In this document: positions 16,783-26,607 of the stretch, piece after piece
Layout: every line of letters begins with the position of its first letter
How positions within the stretch are numbered: the first letter of the stretch is position 1
Assembly: GCA_900316045.1 (NCBI GenBank)
Contig: ONBM01000010.1
Location: 1-39,810 of the forward strand
Direction of reading: 5' to 3'
DNA from: an uncultured Bacteroidales bacterium
GTDB lineage: Bacteria > Bacteroidota > Bacteroidia > Bacteroidales > UBA932
DNA: 39,810 nt
Notes under the pieces: model-generated
What the model was told of the DNA's origin: nothing
The model's input: only the letters and a program-made list of their open reading frames with translations
Databases searched by the model: none
Made by a program: the position numbers and the translations under genes

Positions 16783-18085
16783 GTCTCATCAGCCTCGTCA
16801 TCCTCGCTCCGTAGATGCAGATCACTATGAAGCAAATGAAAGGCAGCACGAAGGAAATGTTCACCGCAGGGAAATTCCAGACAGTTCCCATGTCTATGAT
16901 CTTCGCCTGAAGCGGAGGCAGCACGGAACCGCCAAGAATTGCCATGATGAGGCCGGACGCACCCATTTTGGCATCATCACCCAAGCCGCCCAGGGCAATT
17001 CCGTAGATTGTCGGGAACATCAGAGACATGAATCCGCTCGTAGCCACGAGACAGTAGAGCCCAAGCCTGTTCTGAAAGAATATTACGCCTATTATGCTGA
17101 GCATTCCGCCTATCGCGAAGATAGTCAGCATCTTGGAAGGCTTGACATATTTCATCAGGTACGTGCAGATGAATCGGCAGGTTACGAAAATGACCATCGC
17201 CAGAATATTGTACCGCTGGGACAGAACTTCCGCATCCCTCTCTGGCATGCCTTCAGCCATGAACACTCTCGTGCCATACTGGATGATGAATGTCCAGCAC
17301 ATGATCTGAACGCCAACGTAGAAGAACTGGGAAATCACGCCCTCCACGTATTTTGAGTTATGAAGGAGCCTGCCCAAGGTGGGACCGATGCCGAGGCTAT
17401 GATCGCTGTCGCCATCCTTCGGCATTCTTGTTATCAGAATCAAGATGAACATGGCGACTATCACAAGGCCTATTGCCAAGTACGGTGCCGTCAGCACACT
17501 CAGGTCTGCTTGCTTCATGGCATCGAACTGGGGGCCGCTCAGCAGAGACCTCTCCGCAGAGCTGGCTGGGTTCAGCCTGGCCTGGATGAAATTCATGGCC
17601 ACGTACATTCCCACCAGCGAGCCGATTGGGTTGAAGCACTGGGCGAAATTCAGCCTTCGGGTCGCAGTGTCTTCCGGACCCATGCTCAGGATATAAGGGT
17701 TGCAGCTGGTTTCCAGGAACGAAAGTCCGCAAGTCATTATGAAATATGCCAAGAGGAAGAAGCCATAGACTCCTACGTTCTTTGCAGGCAGGAAGAGCAA
17801 CGCTCCTATTGCATACAGGCCAAGCCCAACCAAGACTCCGGACTTGTACGAGAATTTCCTAATGAACAGAGAGGCGGGAAAAGCCATGCAGAAATAACCA
17901 CCGTAGAATGCGACCTGAACCAGAGCTCCCTGGGTTACGCTCATCCTGAATATCTTGGAGAACGCCTTAACCATCGGGTTCGTGATGTCATTTGCGAACC
18001 CCCACAGAGCGAAGCATGTAGTAATCAGCATGAAAGGCAGGACGAATCCTGCCTTCAGAAAAGCTTTCTTTGTTTCAGCAGCCAT
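16769..18085 (-). CDS. fucP: L-fucose:H+ symporter family MFS permease
   Basis: Twelve-helix major facilitator protein (438 residues) of the FHS family, which imports L-fucose and related sugars with protons. Family features: FALWGFANDITNPMVKAFSKIF in helix 1 with the conserved Asn/Asp region, the QVAFYGGYFCMAFPA helix 2 segment, GLSFLETSCNPYILSMGPE, and NFAQCFNPIGSLVGMY. It sits six bases downstream of fucI on the same strand, which supports fucose over the other FHS substrates (glucose/galactose). Its 3' end overlaps the reduced comEC gene by 14 bases. Confidence 0.9.
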   Translation of the reverse strand: MAAETKKAFLKAGFVLPFMLITTCFALWGFANDITNPMVKAFSKIFRMSVTQGALVQVAFYGGYFCMAFPASLFIRKFSYKSGVLVGLGLYAIGALLFLPAKNVGVYGFFLLAYFIMTCGLSFLETSCNPYILSMGPEDTATRRLNFAQCFNPIGSLVGMYVAMNFIQARLNPASSAERSLLSGPQFDAMKQADLSVLTAPYLAIGLVIVAMFILILITRMPKDGDSDHSLGIGPTLGRLLHNSKYVEGVISQFFYVGVQIMCWTFIIQYGTRVFMAEGMPERDAEVLSQRYNILAMVIFVTCRFICTYLMKYVKPSKMLTIFAIGGMLSIIGVIFFQNRLGLYCLVATSGFMSLMFPTIYGIALGGLGDDAKMGASGLIMAILGGSVLPPLQAKIIDMGTVWNFPAVNISFVLPFICFIVICIYGARMTRLMRPTSR

Positions 18086-18091
18086 GCCGGA

Positions 18092-19864
<1,773 letters not shown>

Positions 19865-19916
19865 ATTTTATAGGTTTTTAGTTTTGCATTGGTGGCATAA
19901 ATATACTCAAAAAACA

Positions 19917-20582
19917 TCAAATTGAAGCCCTCACAGCCATTATTATCTTTTTAACGATGTTGACAAGGAATGAGCTCGACCTCCGCCAGAAGCTCAGTTC
20001 ATCGTTCTTCCAATCGGGCACTTCTGCCTGCCTGGCAGTTTCAGCCAATATGCCAGGAGCAAGCACCCTTGCGACATCGGCCTTAGCAGACCTCTCCCCA
20101 TAGCCATAATCCAAGATGCTGCGATGGAATATGTCAGATGGATTTGCGACCTTCGAGAAAGCATATTCGGGAATGAAAGCCAGATTCAAGTCGAACAGGT
20201 GGCAAGGCACCGGAATCACAGGATCCGGCTCAATGAGCCTTCCTCTTCTGGTACGTCCGCCAAAAACAAGTTCTCCTTTCCTGGCAACGGACCCGACAAT
20301 GATTGCCTTATGCCGAAGGAATTCTGAATTCTCCAAGAATACGGCAAGGGCATTTTCTATCAAAGAAAGATCAGAATCAATGAATATATAGAATTCAAAC
20401 TGCTCTTTAGACGCATGAGACCAGGTGCTTTCGATGCCCATGCTGCCTTGGGTGTTCATGAATATGGAAAATGAATATTTCTCATCGGAGGCAAGGGAAT
20501 CAATCTGCCTCTGACACTCTTCCAGACAAGCAGCAGCCTTGTCGTTTTCATTCTTCGTGGTTATGATGATGGCCACTTTCAT
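19917..20582 (-). CDS. Small glycosyltransferase-like protein (GT-A fold)
   Basis: Protein of 221 residues with the start of a GT-A glycosyltransferase: strand plus nucleotide-binding turn [17 protein letters not shown] at the N-terminus, and FYIFIDSDLSLIENAL near residue 95 with a DxD-like Asp-Ser-Asp. The C-terminus is basic and amphipathic (SFWRRSSSFLVNIVKKIIM), which may attach it to the membrane. The ATG at 20582 overlaps the lepA stop by one base (TGATG), so it is translated behind lepA; a GTG one codon upstream is possible. It is shorter than most family 2 enzymes. The sugar and acceptor are unknown, and the assignment rests on the N-terminal half only. Confidence 0.6.
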   Translation of the reverse strand: MKVAIIITTKNENDKAAACLEECQRQIDSLASDEKYSFSIFMNTQGSMGIESTWSHASKEQFEFYIFIDSDLSLIENALAVFLENSEFLRHKAIIVGSVARKGELVFGGRTRRGRLIEPDPVIPVPCHLFDLNLAFIPEYAFSKVANPSDIFHRSILDYGYGERSAKADVARVLAPGILAETARQAEVPDWKNDELSFWRRSSSFLVNIVKKIIMAVRASI

Positions 20583-22372
20583 CACGAGTCAAGCTTTAGA
20601 ACAGCCATGAATGCGCTCTGAGGCACTTGCACGGTACCTATCTGACGCATTCTCTTCTTGCCTTCCTTCTGCTTCTCCAGCAGCTTGCGCTTTCTGGTCA
20701 CGTCTCCGCCGTAACATTTCGCTGTCACGTCTTTGCGCACCTGCCGCACCGTCTCCCTGGCGATGATTTTCGCCCCAATCGCCGCCTGAATCGCGATGTC
20801 GAATTGCTGGCGTGGAATCAGGTCCTTGAGTTTCAGGCAGATTTTGCGCCCGAACTCGTAGGCGTGGTCTTCATGAATCAAAGTAGAAAGTGCGTCCGCA
20901 GGCTCCCCATTCAGCAATATGTCTAATTTGACGAGCCTGGCAGGGCGATAGTCGATTATGTGGTAATCAAACGAAGCATAGCCCTTTGAGATTGATTTCA
21001 GCTTGTCGTAGAAATCGAAGACTATTTCCGAAAGCGGAATGTCGTAGGTAAGCTCCACTCTGTCGGCAGTGACATAATGCTGGCCGATGAGCGTTCCCCT
21101 CTTGTCAAGGCAGAGCTTCATTATCGGCCCGTAGAAATCGGATTTGGAGATTATCTGAGCCCTGATGTACGGCTCCTCTATGTGGTCTATCAGCGTAGGG
21201 GCGGGCAAGCCTGAGGGATTGTGCACGTCAATCACCTGTCCCTGAGTAGTGTAAACCTTGTACGACACGTTCGGCACGGTCGTGATCACGTCCATCCCGA
21301 ACTCACGGTACAGCCGTTCCTGCACTATCTCCAGGTGCAGAAGCCCCAGGAAACCACAGCGGAATCCAAAGCCAAGAGCCAGCGAGGATTCCGGCTCGAA
21401 TGTGAACGAGGCATCGTTCAGCTGGAATTTTTCCAGCGTGGTGCGCAGTTCCTCGAACTTATCAGCCTGGACAGGGTACATGCCGGCGAACACCATTGGC
21501 TTAACCTCCTCGAAGCCCGCAATAGCCTTCTCGCATGGCTCATCGACCTTCGTGATGGTGTCCCCGACCTTTACTTCAACGGCATTCTTTATGCCAGAAA
21601 TTATGTACCCCACGTTGCCCGCAGACACTTCAGCCGTAGGATGCAGCTTCATTTTGAGCACCCCGACCTCCTCGGCGTCATATTCCATTCCGGTAGCGAC
21701 GAACTTCACTTTGTCGCCAGCCTTGATGGTGCCGTTGAACACTTTGAAATAGGCTATTATCCCCCTGAACGGATTGAATACGGAATCGAAAATCAACGCC
21801 TGCAACGGGGCATCCGTGTTGCCCTTCGGGGACGGAATCTTGTCCACGATGGCATCCAGCAGCGGAGCCACGCCCTCTCCCGTGCGTGCAGACACGCGAT
21901 AAACCTCCTCCGGATTGCAGCCCAGCAACTCGGCTATCTCATCTGCGACAACCTCCGGCTGAGCCGAATCCATATCTATCTTATTCATTACCGGGATAAT
22001 CTCCAGGCCATGATCGACTGCCATATAAAGATTGGAAATAGTCTGCGCCTGAACGCCTTGAGAAGCGTCCACTACCAGCAACGCTCCCTCGCAGGAAGCG
22101 ATTGAACGAGAAACCTCATATGAGAAGTCCACGTGCCCGGGGGTGTCGATGAGGTTCAGAATATACCTCTCCCCGCCTCTGACATATTCCATCTGAATAG
22201 CGTGGCTCTTGATGGTTATGCCCTTCTCCCTCTCCAAATCCATATTGTCGAGCACTTGAGCCTCCATATCCCTCTCGGAAAGAGTCTTCGTCAGTTCCAG
22301 GAGCCTGTCGGCCAGAGTGCTCTTGCCGTGGTCTATGTGGGCTATGATGCAGAAATTCCTAATATTCTTCAT
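20582..22372 (-). CDS. lepA: Elongation factor 4 (ribosome back-translocase)
   Basis: Translational GTPase that acts on stalled or mis-translocated ribosomes. 596 residues (599 in E. coli). G1 AHIDHGKST at residues 11-19, G3 DTPGHVDF, G4 NKIDM, then domains II, III and V and the LepA-specific C-terminal domain ([37 protein letters not shown]). The frame is open to 22390, but [14 protein letters not shown] is the standard start, and a promoter box at 22378-22385 leaves no room for the longer form. Transcribed divergently from the ECF sigma gene and coupled to the glycosyltransferase-like gene. Confidence 0.97.
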   Translation of the reverse strand: MKNIRNFCIIAHIDHGKSTLADRLLELTKTLSERDMEAQVLDNMDLEREKGITIKSHAIQMEYVRGGERYILNLIDTPGHVDFSYEVSRSIASCEGALLVVDASQGVQAQTISNLYMAVDHGLEIIPVMNKIDMDSAQPEVVADEIAELLGCNPEEVYRVSARTGEGVAPLLDAIVDKIPSPKGNTDAPLQALIFDSVFNPFRGIIAYFKVFNGTIKAGDKVKFVATGMEYDAEEVGVLKMKLHPTAEVSAGNVGYIISGIKNAVEVKVGDTITKVDEPCEKAIAGFEEVKPMVFAGMYPVQADKFEELRTTLEKFQLNDASFTFEPESSLALGFGFRCGFLGLLHLEIVQERLYREFGMDVITTVPNVSYKVYTTQGQVIDVHNPSGLPAPTLIDHIEEPYIRAQIISKSDFYGPIMKLCLDKRGTLIGQHYVTADRVELTYDIPLSEIVFDFYDKLKSISKGYASFDYHIIDYRPARLVKLDILLNGEPADALSTLIHEDHAYEFGRKICLKLKDLIPRQQFDIAIQAAIGAKIIARETVRQVRKDVTAKCYGGDVTRKRKLLEKQKEGKKRMRQIGTVQVPQSAFMAVLKLDS

Positions 22373-22377
22373 AATCG

Positions 22378-22385
22378 CAAAATTA
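22378..22385 (-). promoter_or_regulatory. -7 promoter box of lepA
   Basis: TAATTTTG on the minus strand fits TAnnTTTG. Only five bases separate it from the lepA ATG at 22372, so transcription would begin at or next to the start codon, giving a leaderless or nearly leaderless mRNA. Confidence 0.5.
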
Positions 22386-22399
22386 AGCAATTTTCTTCG

Positions 22400-22407
22400 T
22401 ATTTTTG
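22400..22407 (+). promoter_or_regulatory. -7 promoter box of the ECF sigma operon
   Basis: TATTTTTG fits TAnnTTTG and ends six bases before the ATG at 22414, again predicting a leaderless or nearly leaderless transcript. The box is read in the opposite direction to the lepA box 15 bases away. Confidence 0.5.
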
Positions 22408-22413
22408 AAGGCG

Positions 22414-22962
22414 ATGGATGATAAAGAGATTCTGGAAATATATGGCTCCGGGCAGCGTGAGGCGGCCTTTAACCAGATCGTTGCCAAGTACAGCGAGAAG
22501 CTCTACTGGCTGGTTCGCCATTTCTTATGCTCACACGAAGACACCGACGACCTGCTCCAGGAAATATTCGTGAAGGTGTGGCAGTCGCTGCCTTCCTTCA
22601 GAGGCGAGTCAAAGCTGTACACCTGGCTGTACGCCATAGCCACGAATCAGGCCCTCAACTTCCTGCACAAGCAGAAAATCCGGGCAGCCCTGAATTTCAA
22701 GTCTCTTTCCGCCGAAATGGAGAACAAGATTGACGAGGATCCGTATTTCAACGGCGACGAGGCGCAAAGGCTCCTGCTGAAAGCAGTAGGACGGCTTCCT
22801 GAGAAACAGAGGACGGTTTTCAGCCTCAGATATTTCGAGGACCTGTCTTACGAGGATATTTCCGAAATCCTAGGCACCTCCGCCGGGGCGCTAAAAGCCT
22901 CGTATCATTTTGCCGCCGAGAAGATTAAAGACGAAATAAAAAAATATTCCGAGCCGGATTAA
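22414..22962 (+). CDS. ECF-type RNA polymerase sigma factor
   Basis: Alternative sigma factor of the extracytoplasmic function group (182 residues). Region 2 spans about residues 20-85 ([20 protein letters not shown], then [14 protein letters not shown]) and region 4 about 125-170 ([38 protein letters not shown]). Regions 1.1 and 3 are missing, as usual for ECF factors. The frame is open to a TTG at 22405, but the ATG at 22414 is better placed after the promoter box. It heads an operon with a single-helix membrane protein and a secreted small helical protein, a common Bacteroidota envelope-stress arrangement. The target promoter is unknown. Confidence 0.93.
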   Translation: MDDKEILEIYGSGQREAAFNQIVAKYSEKLYWLVRHFLCSHEDTDDLLQEIFVKVWQSLPSFRGESKLYTWLYAIATNQALNFLHKQKIRAALNFKSLSAEMENKIDEDPYFNGDEAQRLLLKAVGRLPEKQRTVFSLRYFEDLSYEDISEILGTSAGALKASYHFAAEKIKDEIKKYSEPD

Positions 22963-22996
22963 ACCACTTTAACTGATATCTGTCAAAGATTGCGTA

Positions 22997-23410
22997 ATGA
23001 ACATGGAAAAGGACATATTAGATAAACTCAAGAAACCAAGTTTCAGCACGCCGGAAGGCTATTTCGACAAGCTGAAGGCTCACCTGGAAGAGATTCCAGG
23101 GAAAGAGGTTGAGGTTTCTACATGGCAGAAATCGAGACCTTACCTTGTCATGGCTGCATGTTTCCTGCTCTCGCTCATCGTTGGCACGGGAATATTGAAG
23201 ATGACAACGGGACAGAGCGTCTCTGACGCAGACCAGTTCTACTACGACCTCGGCTTTGCGGACCTTATCCCCGTAACCTATGCCGATCCTTCTCTTTACG
23301 AGAATGAAGGAGCTGCAGAGCTTTCCAGTGAAGACATAGAGGATTATCTAATTGCGACGGGAGTGTCTGTCAACAGGCTGGCATATTCTGAAACATTAAA
23401 TGGAAAATAA
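22997..23410 (+). CDS. Small single-helix membrane protein, probable anti-sigma factor
   Basis: 137 residues with a cytoplasmic N-terminus containing FSTPEGYFDKLKAHLEEIP, a motif shared by many Bacteroidota proteins encoded next to ECF sigma genes. One membrane helix follows at about residues 49-69 (YLVMAACFLLSLIVGTGI), then an acidic C-terminal part of about 65 residues outside. It has no zinc-binding ZAS Cys/His motif. Position directly after the sigma gene and topology suggest it holds the sigma factor at the membrane, but this is inferred from context. An in-frame ATG at 23003 is an alternative start. Confidence 0.7.
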   Translation: MNMEKDILDKLKKPSFSTPEGYFDKLKAHLEEIPGKEVEVSTWQKSRPYLVMAACFLLSLIVGTGILKMTTGQSVSDADQFYYDLGFADLIPVTYADPSLYENEGAAELSSEDIEDYLIATGVSVNRLAYSETLNGK

Positions 23411-23411
23411 T

Positions 23412-23894
23412 ATGAAAAAGATTTTTTCAATAGCGCTTTCTGCCATGCTCCTCCTCGGGGCGTTCACCTGCCTGGCTCAGGGCAAGCCTGACAAAAAGGA
23501 ATGGCAGGAAAAGATGAAGGCAGAGAAAGTTGCCTATCTTACGGATTATATGAACCTTACAAGCGCAGAAGCGCAGAAATTCTGGCCTGTTTATAATCAG
23601 GCTGAATCTGAGAAAATGGAAGGCTTCAAGAATACAATGGATGCCTACAAGGCCTTGGAGACCGCCATTAATGAAAAAAAGAGTGACAGTGAGGTGCAAA
23701 AGGCCTTGGACAATTATCTTTCGGCTCAGCAGAAAGGCAGCGAGATTGACAAGAAATATTCCGAGAAATATAGAGAGATTCTTCCTGGACAGAAAGTTGC
23801 GAAACTTTATCTTGGCGAGGAGAAATTCCGGCGCGAGCAGATTCATCGCTGGCATCGGGATGGAGACGAACCAAAAGGGAAGAATAACAAGTAG
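23412..23894 (+). CDS. Secreted helical Spy/CpxP-like protein
   Basis: 160 residues with a signal peptide (MKKIFSIALSAMLLLGAF, cleavage after about LAQG near residue 24) and a mature part that is almost entirely charged helix, with MNLTSAEAQKFWPVYNQAE resembling the LTxxQ-type repeat of Spy/CpxP periplasmic chaperones. It starts one base after the previous stop, so it is coupled to the anti-sigma-like gene; an upstream ATG at 23400 would overlap that gene and is less likely. Such proteins beside ECF sigma genes in Bacteroidota are often annotated as sensors of the system. It ends back to back with trmN6, with no bases between the two stops. Confidence 0.72.
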   Translation: MKKIFSIALSAMLLLGAFTCLAQGKPDKKEWQEKMKAEKVAYLTDYMNLTSAEAQKFWPVYNQAESEKMEGFKNTMDAYKALETAINEKKSDSEVQKALDNYLSAQQKGSEIDKKYSEKYREILPGQKVAKLYLGEEKFRREQIHRWHRDGDEPKGKNNK

Positions 23895-24647
23895 TTAGAG
23901 GTAATAATCTTTCGTCAGGGAGGCGTGCTCGACGGTGCGCCTCCCTTTCTCGTCCAGGAGCACAAGTTCTTCTTCAACAGGCATTGTCTCGCCTTTCCTG
24001 AGAGCGACGATTATCCTGAACGGAGGTTTGCGAACGACAGATTTAATTCTTAGCATCTTGTACTCCTCAAATCGAAGCATCCTGGCATAGCGAAGGAGTT
24101 CTTTCTCCTGATCAGCCGGAAGTATGAGCCATAAAGACCCATCTTCCGCCAAATGCGCTTTGGCATATTCAAGGATTTCCTTGTATGAAAGAAACCCTTC
24201 TGAATAAGGAATATTCATCAGGGTACCTCCTGTGTGCCTGGCCACATTCCTTTTAACATTCGGAGCTTCCAGAGAGTTGTCGTAATATGGCGGATTCGAG
24301 ACGATTAAGTCGAAGTTCATCTCTGGGGACAACGCTTCGAAGGCTTTCAAAGACATATTCATTGAGCAAAGGTGGCTCCTCCATGGAGATCGCCTGAAAT
24401 TCACTTCCGCATCTGCAGCTGCTCCCTCTTCAATGTCTATCCCCGTCACGCGGAAAGCCTCGCTAACTTGAGCGAGCCTCTGGGCGAGCATTAAGGCGAC
24501 AAGACCGCAGCCTGTGCCAATGTCGAGGGCAGACGTAATGTTCATGGAAACTTCTGTCGCTGAGCCCAGCAGCACTCCGTCGGTCCCGACCTTCATCGCC
24601 GACCGATCATCACAGACATCGAATTTCTTGAAATGGAAAACGCCCAT
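23895..24647 (-). CDS. trmN6: tRNA1(Val) A37 N6-methyltransferase
   Basis: SAM-dependent methyltransferase (250 residues) of the YfiC/TrmN6 family that methylates adenine 37 of tRNA-Val. N-terminal FHFKKFDVCDDRSAMKVGTDGVLLGS is characteristic. The SAM-binding motif is ALDIGTGCGLVALMLAQ near residue 40, and the catalytic NPPY is in LIVSNPPYYDNS near residue 120. It lies 54 bases downstream of lolD on the same strand and probably shares its transcript. Its stop abuts the stop of the convergent Spy-like gene. Confidence 0.92.
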   Translation of the reverse strand: MGVFHFKKFDVCDDRSAMKVGTDGVLLGSATEVSMNITSALDIGTGCGLVALMLAQRLAQVSEAFRVTGIDIEEGAAADAEVNFRRSPWRSHLCSMNMSLKAFEALSPEMNFDLIVSNPPYYDNSLEAPNVKRNVARHTGGTLMNIPYSEGFLSYKEILEYAKAHLAEDGSLWLILPADQEKELLRYARMLRFEEYKMLRIKSVVRKPPFRIIVALRKGETMPVEEELVLLDEKGRRTVEHASLTKDYYL

Positions 24648-24701
24648 GTCTCAACCTTGGAGCAATTGCCAAACCTTTAAGTGCTGGTGACCGGATACCA
24701 A

Positions 24702-25370
24702 TCACAGCGAATCCACGAACAGTCCGTCCCTCATGTAGAGAGTTCTGTCGCACATTTGCGCCAGAGACGGATCATGAGTCACTATGACGATTGTCTGTCC
24801 GTACTTGTCCCTGAGGTCGAAGAAAAGCTGATGGATGTCAGCCTTCGTCTTCGTGTCCAAGTTGCCTGTCGGTTCGTCAGCGTAAAGAATCGCAGGATTA
24901 TTTATGATGGCTCTTGCGATGGCGACCCTCTGCTGCTCTCCTCCGGAAAGCTCGGCTGGCTTGTGGTCCATCCTGTCTTTCAGGCCGATGTCTTCAAGCA
25001 GACGTGCCGCATTCTCCCTGACATCTTTGTCGGAGCGATGAGCGATGAAAGCCGGAATCATCACGTTCTCCATGGCCGTGAATTCTGGCAGAAGGTGATG
25101 GAACTGGAACACGAAACCAATCCGCCTGTTTCTGAATGCTGACAATTCCTTGCTTCCAAGATGCAACACATCCGTTCCATCTATGTTCAGGCTGCCTGCG
25201 TCTGGCGTGGACAAAGTTCCAAGAATCTGAAGGAGAGTGGATTTCCCCGCTCCTGAGGCACCCATGATGGCCACAACCTCTGATTTCTCGGCAGTGAAGT
25301 CAATGCCCTTCAGGACGTTCAACGCCCCGAAACTCTTCTGGATTCCTTTTGCTTCAATGATGCTTGCCAT
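24702..25370 (-). CDS. lolD: ABC transporter ATP-binding protein, LolD type
   Basis: ATPase of the LolCDE-type complex that releases lipoproteins from the inner membrane. 222 residues, one nucleotide-binding domain: Walker [10 protein letters not shown] (37-45), Q-loop in [14 protein letters not shown], signature [14 protein letters not shown], Walker [13 protein letters not shown], and switch His in VIVTHD. The [15 protein letters not shown] stretch is typical of LolD. The permease subunits LolC/E are not adjacent, which is usual in Bacteroidota. The related MacB/FtsE ATPases cannot be wholly excluded. A good promoter lies 22 bases upstream. Confidence 0.88.
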   Translation of the reverse strand: MASIIEAKGIQKSFGALNVLKGIDFTAEKSEVVAIMGASGAGKSTLLQILGTLSTPDAGSLNIDGTDVLHLGSKELSAFRNRRIGFVFQFHHLLPEFTAMENVMIPAFIAHRSDKDVRENAARLLEDIGLKDRMDHKPAELSGGEQQRVAIARAIINNPAILYADEPTGNLDTKTKADIHQLFFDLRDKYGQTIVIVTHDPSLAQMCDRTLYMRDGLFVDSL

Positions 25371-25392
25371 TGCTGTTTTCGAATATGTTGTT

Positions 25393-25423
25393 CAAAGATA
25401 ACGCTTAAACTCTATAACTCAAA
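25393..25423 (-). promoter_or_regulatory. Promoter of lolD-trmN6
   Basis: On the minus strand, TTTG (25423-25420), a 19-base spacer and TATCTTTG (25400-25393): a full match to the Bacteroidota -33/-7 consensus, 22 bases before the lolD ATG. Confidence 0.8.
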
Positions 25424-25473
25424 GAAAGAAACCCAGCTTCAACGAAGTCTCTACGGAAAAATCGAAATATATT

Positions 25474-25503
25474 TTTGTTTTGAAAATAAAATTATTAATT
25501 TTG
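25474..25503 (+). promoter_or_regulatory. Promoter of tRNA-Pro
   Basis: TTTG at 25474-25477, an 18-base spacer and TAATTTTG at 25496-25503. The transcript would start about 75 bases before the tRNA. That leader contains two mutually exclusive stems: AATCCA with TGGATT (25510-25515 / 25533-25538), and AACGAAT with ATTCGTT (25521-25527 / 25536-25542). Confidence 0.7.
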
Positions 25504-25582
25504 CAGTCCAATCCAACGGGAACGAATGCTATTGGATTCGTTGTCAGGAAAGGCCTGAGGGGTTAACCCGAAGGAATGTTAT

Positions 25583-25656
25583 CGGGGTGTGGCGCAGTTG
25601 GCTAGCGCATCTGGTTTGGGACCAGAGGGTCCAGTGTTCGAGTCACTGTACCCCGA
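25583..25656 (+). tRNA. tRNA-Pro (anticodon TGG)
   Basis: Full cloverleaf of 74 bases: acceptor stem CGGGGTG / TACCCCG with one G-T pair, D arm GCGC..GCGC, anticodon stem TCTGG / CCAGA around loop TTTGGGA giving anticodon TGG, variable GGGTC, T arm CAGTG-TTCGAGT-CACTG, discriminator A. CCA is not encoded. A promoter precedes it and a terminator follows, so it is a single-gene unit. Confidence 0.96.
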
Positions 25657-25662
25657 CTTCGT

Positions 25663-25694
25663 AAAGCAGTGCCGAAAAACGGCGCTGCTTTTTT
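25663..25694 (+). terminator. Rho-independent terminator of tRNA-Pro
   Basis: Stem GCAGTGCCG / CGGCGCTGC (nine pairs with one T-G) around AAAAA, followed by six T. It begins seven bases after the tRNA 3' end. Confidence 0.9.
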
Positions 25695-25771
25695 CGTTCA
25701 TCATTAATTTGCATGGCAAATGCGGACCAAGTCCCAAAGCATGTGTCCGGCCGTAAACTCTCCTTACTCAC

Positions 25772-25801
25772 GTTTTCACGGTACAGCCTTAGCTTGATGC
25801 C
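25772..25801 (+). repeat. 30-base direct repeat, copy 1
   Basis: Begins GTTTTCACGGTACAG and ends AGCTTGATGCC. It is identical to the copy at 25837-25866 except for C in place of T at position 16. The two copies are 35 bases apart, a spacing like CRISPR repeats, but only two copies exist and no cas gene is in the window. Confidence 0.9.
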
Positions 25802-25836
25802 ATCGTCCGCTGCCTTGCCTGCGTTCTCGATAGCAT

Positions 25837-25866
25837 GTTTTCACGGTACAGTCTTAGCTTGATGCC
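25837..25866 (+). repeat. 30-base direct repeat, copy 2
   Basis: Second copy of the repeat at 25772-25801 with one difference. No third copy is seen 35 bases further on or upstream of the first. Confidence 0.9.
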
Positions 25867-26000
25867 CCGGTTCCCCACTTGCACCCCTGCCCACCTGCGT
25901 CTCGTACTCACGCTCGCCCCGTCTCCGCCACGGAAAGAATCTTGCGATTGACACGATACTTTTGAAACCATGAGCAGAAGTGAGTAGATTGCATATTCTG

Positions 26001-26033
26001 AAAGTATCCTGCGAATTTTTTGCAGGATACTTT
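26001..26033. repeat. Perfect 12-bp inverted repeat (hairpin)
   Basis: AAAGTATCCTGC (26001-26012) and its exact reverse complement (26022-26033) around a nine-base loop GAATTTTTT. It is not followed by a T-tract on the plus strand, so it is not a plain terminator. A degenerate half copy (ATACTTTTG) lies at about 25957-25965. Confidence 0.85.
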
Positions 26034-26490
26034 TGGCCTCGAATCTAACTTGTTTATTATGAACGTGTTATATTTGAATGGCGAAGTATCATGTTCGCCC
26101 AGAAGCACCGCAGAGAGTGGATGGTGGCAAGGCTCCATGGGATGACGGGGTTGTGAACGAAGACACTGAATATGTGTTCAGGATTAGCTTTTACTTATCT
26201 TCTGCTGTATGGAAGGAATGCAGGTGTTCTCAACGTCACGTCAATGCGTCGGCATTCTGTATATGTCATCCCGCCAAATAAGGCCAAGGCATTCTCTCTG
26301 TATCAGGGCATATGGACAAAGACAGCACTATATTTCCCGGCGATGCTTGTCTCGAGATACAATCTTCATACAACTATTAGTATCTTTTCTTTCAATTTGG
26401 CACGGAAATGGCATAAAGATAAAGCGACATAAATATTTTTACTCATAAACCAAAAACTGACTCAATAGTTATTTCATAAGTATTGAATAA

Positions 26491-26526
26491 ATAAAAGGAG
26501 GCCGATTGCGAAATCCGCCTCTTTTT
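26491..26526 (-). terminator. Terminator of the ATP synthase-namZ operon
   Basis: GAGGC / GCCTC stem with a long loop (CCGATTGCG-type), A-tract on one side and T-tract on the other, so it can work in both directions. It lies about 80 bases after the namZ stop on the minus strand. The stem is only five to six pairs. Confidence 0.6.
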
Positions 26527-26607
26527 TCATTTAGTGAGATCATCATCAGCCGCCATGTTCCAAATCCTTGAATGTAGCCAATAGAGCATTTGGCTTCGGG
26601 CAGCGGC

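Larger units (their letters stand above)
25695..26490. other. Gene-poor interval downstream of tRNA-Pro
   Basis: About 800 bases in which I see no convincing gene. It holds a pair of 30-base direct repeats, a 12-bp perfect hairpin (26001-26033) and a TATATTTG box at 26069-26076. The only ORF next to that box (26078-26281, 67 codons) has no recognisable domain and starts only one base after the box, so it is not called. The minus strand beside the repeats carries short protein-like frames (a GIKLRLYREN segment occurs twice, in different contexts), which suggests decayed coding sequence. Position directly behind a tRNA fits an old integration site, but no integrase or att duplicate was found. 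Confidence 0.6.

Noticed and set aside
25772..25866. Calling a true CRISPR array
   Set aside because: Only two repeats with one mismatch, no leader and no cas gene in the window, so it is listed as a repeat pair only.
26078..26281. 67-codon ORF after a TATATTTG box in the gene-poor interval
   Set aside because: The box ends one base before the ATG, so transcription would start inside the ORF; the peptide is Cys/His-rich at its end with no known motif.
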